Made by a program: the position numbers and the translations under genes
The notes under the pieces: model-generated
What the model was told of the DNA's origin: nothing
The model's input: the letters and a program-made list of their open reading frames with translations, nothing else
Databases searched by the model: none
Source: Candidatus Zhuqueibacterota bacterium
Lineage (GTDB): Bacteria > SM23-31 > B21-G16
Reading direction: 5' to 3'
Assembly (NCBI GenBank): GCA_003644825.1
Contig: QNDJ01000033.1
Location: forward strand, 1-9,735
Length of the DNA stretch: 9,735 nucleotides
Shown here: positions 6,956 through 9,735 of the stretch, piece by piece
How positions within the stretch are numbered: the first letter of the stretch is position 1
Layout: the number at the start of each line of letters is the position of its first letter

Positions 6956-7375
6956 TTACAAAACATTCGAAGTATAGAATCCTGAACCATCAGCATCTAT
7001 TAACATTCTGGCAATTTTAGTATTACCGAATACTGCTGCAGTATGAAGTGCTGTTGAACCGTCGGCATTCTGGTAGTTCAGATCGGCACCAGCTTTAATC
7101 AGGATTCTGGCAGCCTCAATTTTACCAAGGGCTGCAGCTGTGATCAGGGGTGTTGACGCACGCGAAGGTTCCAATACATTCAAATCAGAGCCAGCCTTAA
7201 TATGTTTTCGTATAATTTCAATATAATCTGTAACTACTGCCGAGTGAAGGTCTATTCTGGGAACTGATACAGCTATCTGTAACTCTGCTGACTTTTGGGA
7301 TGATTTATCCCTGTTTCTACAACCAATAAAAGTTGATAATATTAATGCTAATATTACTGTAGTCATTAATCTCAC
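6956..7375 (-). CDS. ankyrin-repeat lipoprotein, apparently truncated
   Basis: A predicted lipoprotein of 139 residues. The GTG at 7373-7375 was chosen because GGAGG (7384-7388) lies 8 nt upstream; an ATG three codons later is too far from it. A hydrophobic signal leads to the lipobox FIGC (Cys19). Ankyrin repeats follow: a degenerate first unit from IDLHSAVVTDYIEIIRKHI, a good second unit TPLITAAALGKIEAARILIK with AGADLN, and a third starting TALHTAAVFGNTKIARMLI. The third repeat breaks off at DADGS and the protein ends within ten residues, where AGADxN and a further repeat or capping region would be expected. Ankyrin repeats mediate protein binding; the partner is unknown. No remainder of the domain is seen in the 127 bases downstream. 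It may be a decaying gene or a functional short form. Confidence 0.8.
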   Translation of the reverse strand: MRLMTTVILALILSTFIGCRNRDKSSQKSAELQIAVSVPRIDLHSAVVTDYIEIIRKHIKAGSDLNVLEPSRASTPLITAAALGKIEAARILIKAGADLNYQNADGSTALHTAAVFGNTKIARMLIDADGSGFYTSNVL

Positions 7376-7388
7376 TTTTATCTCCTCC

Positions 7389-8004
7389 AACAAAAAATTT
7401 GGATTGTTTAATTCTAAATAATCAGGTACTCACAGTTTTCTCTCTGTATCTACATAAAGATAACAAAAATTTGACATAATGCAAAAGGATTAATGCATTT
7501 AAGGGAATCAATAGAATATGTAAGCAGGTTAAATTGCTAATTTCCAGGAAAGTAATATATGGAAATGGATATAATGAAATTTTCTATCAATCTTTAAGTA
7601 ACTCATTATGAGAGGAGAGTATTATTATAAGTCAAAGGATTAAACTTAGAAACCATTCTCTACTAAGAGATGAAAATATAAAAAGTTATACAAACAGTCA
7701 GGATTATAAATAACAAAATATTAATTTTGAAAACATAATAGTATAGTTCGAAATAATGAAAAAAAATCAAATGATGCATGAAAAAACTTATGTATAAATT
7801 TGTTTTAATCTACGAAATACATTGTTCCATACCTGCTCACAATGGTAATAGAAGATAAATGTTATTTAAGCTCTGTCATTATGATATTCATCTTTATGTA
7901 ATAAGTTTTAATTTAGTATAAAATAAATGGAAAAATTATTGATTTAGAAGAATTTTTTCTTTAATTTAATTAAAATACATATTTTAATATTAAGGAGGCA
8001 GGAA
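7389..8004. other. gene-poor AT-rich stretch
   Basis: About 610 bases with no convincing gene on either strand. Every ATG-initiated frame checked on the plus strand ends within about 15 codons. One 31-codon open stretch (from about 7619) follows the SD-like GAGAGGAG but has no ATG, GTG or TTG start. The direct repeat TAATGCA (7477-7483 and 7491-7497) and a weak inverted repeat CATTGT/ACAATG (7820-7825 and 7839-7844) are present but short. The right end holds the leader of the gene at 8005. Confidence 0.6.
7939..7967 (+). promoter_or_regulatory. weak candidate promoter for the lipoprotein gene at 8005
   Basis: TTGATT (7939-7944), a 17-bp spacer and TAATTT (7962-7967) lie about 40 bases before the start codon. 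The sequence around it is nearly all A and T, so the match is only suggestive. The gene's SD, AAGGAGG at 7992-7998, is clear and lies 6 nt from the ATG. Confidence 0.3.
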
Positions 8005-8877
8005 ATGAAGATATTGAGAATTTTCATAGTTTTATTATTAGGCTTGTTTTTATTTGAATGTGGAGGGCAAAAAGCAACATTAACTATTGATGTAACAAAA
8101 CCAATGAACATCGAGTATAAAGGAATAAAAGGAAAGGCTTTTCCTTATAAGGCAGAAGCATTTGCAAACATAGTTTATATAGACCCTGTTGACAATGCAG
8201 AGAAAATAACAGACCAATCAGTAGATTATACCTGCTCATATATGTACCTGGAGGATGAAGTTTCCGGTGACCTCAGCTATCAGATAATCCTTGGCGATAT
8301 GACTGTTTCAACGAGCTTTATGAGGGCAAAACCTCAAATTAAAGCTTTTAGAAGATTAAAGGGAAGAAGAGTCAGATTTTCCCTCGGTAAAAAGGGTGGA
8401 ATTAAAAATGTAAAAGAGCTTGACGTCGTTAGAATGGAAGCTGATATGCCCTTCAATCCTGTTGACCAGATTTACACAAATTTTATCAGGTTACCTGATA
8501 AACCAGTTAAAAAAGGAGATTCCTGGACTGCAACCGTTACCGCTCCTCTTACCTCACTACAACTCCAGGGAGAACTAAAATTTACCGACAATTGCACCCT
8601 TGAGGATATTGAAATCAAAAAAGGAATTGAATGTCATAAAATCAGTTTCGTAAGAGATGCAGAATACAGTGGAAATATAAACTTACCAGGTCTCAATTAT
8701 GAAATAAATGGAAAAGGAAAGGAAAAAGGCAATTTCTGGTTCGATAGTAAAAGAGGAATTATTGTTCTCATCGAAAGCACAAGTACTGAAAAGGTTATTT
8801 CCGGTCTTCCTCAATTCCCAACAGCAAAAGTAGAAATTAATATAAGCGGGAAATATAAATTTGAACTAAAAGAGTAA
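8005..8877 (+). CDS. predicted lipoprotein of unknown function, beta-rich
   Basis: A 290-residue exported protein. The first 18 residues are a signal peptide, followed by Cys19 in FECGG, most likely the lipidated cysteine, although Glu directly before it is unusual for a lipobox. The rest is rich in short alternating strands. It contains the phrase LPDKPVKKGDSWTATV (about residues 163-178), a recurring feature of periplasmic DUF6263-like lipoproteins in which an extracted amount is followed by a GDSW block. The late segment, with GKGKEKGNFWFDSKRGIIV and a strand-rich end, fits the same pattern. The family link is from memory of the pattern and is unproven. The start is secure (AAGGAGG 6 nt upstream). 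It is a single gene ending in a strong terminator shared with the convergent efp gene. Confidence 0.88.
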   Translation: MKILRIFIVLLLGLFLFECGGQKATLTIDVTKPMNIEYKGIKGKAFPYKAEAFANIVYIDPVDNAEKITDQSVDYTCSYMYLEDEVSGDLSYQIILGDMTVSTSFMRAKPQIKAFRRLKGRRVRFSLGKKGGIKNVKELDVVRMEADMPFNPVDQIYTNFIRLPDKPVKKGDSWTATVTAPLTSLQLQGELKFTDNCTLEDIEIKKGIECHKISFVRDAEYSGNINLPGLNYEINGKGKEKGNFWFDSKRGIIVLIESTSTEKVISGLPQFPTAKVEINISGKYKFELKE

Positions 8878-8896
8878 AAAATTAAAATGAAATAAG

Positions 8897-8930
8897 AAAA
8901 TCCCAACGTTTTTGTCGGGATTTTTTTATT
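8897..8930. terminator. bidirectional Rho-independent terminator
   Basis: AAAATCCC (8897-8904) pairs with GGGATTTT (8917-8924), with two further pairs inside past one mismatch and a small T-rich loop. On the plus strand it is followed by TTTTTTTATTTTTT, which ends the lipoprotein transcript. On the minus strand the stem is followed by a T-rich run (TTTTCTTATTTC) and lies directly after the efp stop, so it can terminate both convergent genes. Confidence 0.85.
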
Positions 8931-9489
8931 TTTTAACCCGTTCCAGGTATTTATTCTGGGATGGGTCTATTCTCACAATTTCTCCAGTCTCAATAAATGG
9001 GGGAACCTGGACTATTACACCGGTTTCTAATTTTGCGGGTTTAGGTGAACCTGAAATAGTCGCACCCTTTAAAGGCGGTTCAGTTTCTATCACCTTTAAA
9101 TCTATTGTTGTAGGTAAATTTACTCCAATGGGTTTCCCTTCAAAAAACTCTATTGTGAATATTGCATTTGGAACAAGATAATTTATTGCATTACCAAGTA
9201 AATCCTCAGTTAAAGGAATTTGTTCATAGGTTCTGGTATTCATAAAGTAGTATTCATCCCCGGTAGAATACAAATATTCCATTTCGTGTTCTTCCACTCT
9301 TATTACTTCAACTTTTTCATCAGAGCGAAATCGGTATTCAATATTGGAATTATTTTTTAAATTTTTCAATTTAGCCTGAACCATACCTCTTCCTTTTCCT
9401 GGGGTTATATGTTCAATTTCCTGAACCCTACAGAGTTCTCCTCGGTGCATTATTTTCATTCCTGCTCTTAATTGAGTGGCTGGTATCAT
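8926..9489 (-). CDS. efp: elongation factor P
   Basis: Cytoplasmic translation factor that binds the ribosome between the P and E sites and relieves stalling at consecutive prolines. The 187 residues have the three-domain layout: a KOW-like domain I (about 1-65), then two OB-like domains (66-127 and 128-187). The conserved C-terminal block GATISGSPKPAKLETG (about 142-157) is present. The tip loop reads TPGKGRG with Lys32 where E. coli EF-P has its modified Lys34, so a lysine-based modification or an unmodified form is expected and not arginine rhamnosylation. No modification enzyme is in the window. GAGGGAG (9498-9504) lies 8 nt before the ATG. The stop codon abuts the terminator shared with the convergent lipoprotein gene. 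A 14-bp AT-only palindrome (9523-9536) lies in its leader. Confidence 0.97.
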   Translation of the reverse strand: MIPATQLRAGMKIMHRGELCRVQEIEHITPGKGRGMVQAKLKNLKNNSNIEYRFRSDEKVEVIRVEEHEMEYLYSTGDEYYFMNTRTYEQIPLTEDLLGNAINYLVPNAIFTIEFFEGKPIGVNLPTTIDLKVIETEPPLKGATISGSPKPAKLETGVIVQVPPFIETGEIVRIDPSQNKYLERVKK

Positions 9490-9585
9490 AATTTTTTCTC
9501 CCTCTTATTTTTTTAAATTAGAATTTAATATTAAATGAAATTTTATATTGTAAATTATTTTGTTGAAATTTAGGAGAAAAATTAT

Positions 9586-9629
9586 TAGGGTATCTCCTGG
9601 ATAAAAAAAAGAAAGGAGGAGATACCCTA
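9586..9629 (+). repeat. perfect 13-bp inverted repeat over a ribosome-binding site
   Basis: TAGGGTATCTCCT (9586-9598) and its exact reverse complement AGGAGATACCCTA (9617-9629) flank an 18-nt A-rich loop. The SD AAGGAGG (9613-9619) straddles the loop and the right arm, and the last base of the stem is the A of the ATG. In RNA the hairpin would hide the start site. No T-tract follows on either strand, so it is not a terminator. It resembles the hairpins that silence read-through translation of transposase genes in some insertion sequences. Confidence 0.8.
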
Positions 9630-9735
9630 TGCAGTCATTGATTGTTAGTAAATATAAGTTTTCTGATTTAATAAGTCAAGCATTTAATAACATTCATAGT
9701 GATATATTGAAGATGTTTAAGGGTGTATTGGAGGA
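9629..9735 (+). CDS. start of an unidentified gene running off the window, possibly a transposase
   Basis: An ATG at 9629-9631 with a strong AAGGAGG SD (9613-9619, 9 nt upstream) opens a frame that stays open to the window end, giving 35 complete codons. The protein begins MQSLIVSKYKFSDLISQAF and continues with an amphipathic helical segment ending KMFKGVLE. I do not recognise the family with certainty. The helical start, together with a perfect inverted repeat over the start site at the edge of a gene-poor divergent region, is compatible with the left end of an insertion sequence. A regulated host gene is equally possible. The rest of the gene lies outside the window. Confidence 0.55.
   Translation, partial: MQSLIVSKYKFSDLISQAFNNIHSDILKMFKGVLE

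Noticed and set aside
7619-7711. 31-codon open stretch after GAGAGGAG
   Set aside because: It lacks an ATG, GTG or TTG start and no family is recognisable.
7741-7760. GTTCGAA resembling a tRNA T-loop
   Set aside because: No acceptor, D or anticodon stems can be drawn around it; the flanks are almost all A and T.
7984-7993. TTAATATTAA palindrome before the lipoprotein gene, found again at 9525-9534 before efp
   Set aside because: A ten-base A/T-only palindrome recurring twice is expected by chance in sequence this AT-rich.
8912-9181. 89-codon plus-strand open frame
   Set aside because: It starts within the shared terminator and is antisense to efp.

Overview
The window is AT-rich (roughly one third G+C by eye), bacterial and gene-dense apart from one stretch. 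The closest clue to lineage is a subtilase whose C-terminus is a FlgD-Ig/type IX-secretion-like sorting domain with the NFPNPFN motif. Such domains are common in FCB-related and uncultured phyla (Ignavibacteria, KSB1, Cloacimonadota, WOR-3 and similar). Most starts carry strong Shine-Dalgarno (SD) sequences such as AAGGAGG or GGAGGTGAT, which argues against Bacteroidetes proper. Many products are exported or lipid-anchored, so the cell probably has two membranes. The lineage call is inference.

Layout. Positions 77-6381 hold five genes on the minus strand. In transcription order they are a secreted subtilisin-like protease (4336-6381), aspartyl-tRNA synthetase (2474-4243), a small coiled-coil lipoprotein (2059-2313), a coiled-coil/double-LysM secreted protein (1177-2016), and a PhoH-like ATPase (77-1042). 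The lipoprotein and LysM genes are an obvious pair. Their coiled coils can be aligned with each other, including one cysteine in the same register, and a consensus-like promoter lies upstream. A perfect 15-bp hairpin with a U-tract ends this transcript and sits only 9 nt before the PhoH start codon, so it may also act on phoH.

Divergent from the protease, at 6541-6828, is a 95-residue protein. Its first 18 residues look like the CheY-binding N-terminal peptide of the flagellar switch proteins FliM and FliN, but it has no switch-protein core. Next comes a minus-strand ankyrin-repeat lipoprotein (6956-7375) that seems truncated in its third repeat, then about 610 bases with no gene. After that come a plus-strand lipoprotein of unknown function (8005-8877) and a convergent elongation factor P gene (8926-9489), which share a bidirectional terminator.

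The window ends at the start of a plus-strand reading frame (from 9629). Its ribosome-binding site is folded into a perfect 13-bp inverted repeat, an arrangement reminiscent of insertion-sequence left ends; the product is not identified. The best leads are the FliM-peptide orphan, the cysteine-matched coiled-coil pair, the two start-codon hairpins, and the non-discriminating signature of the AspRS.
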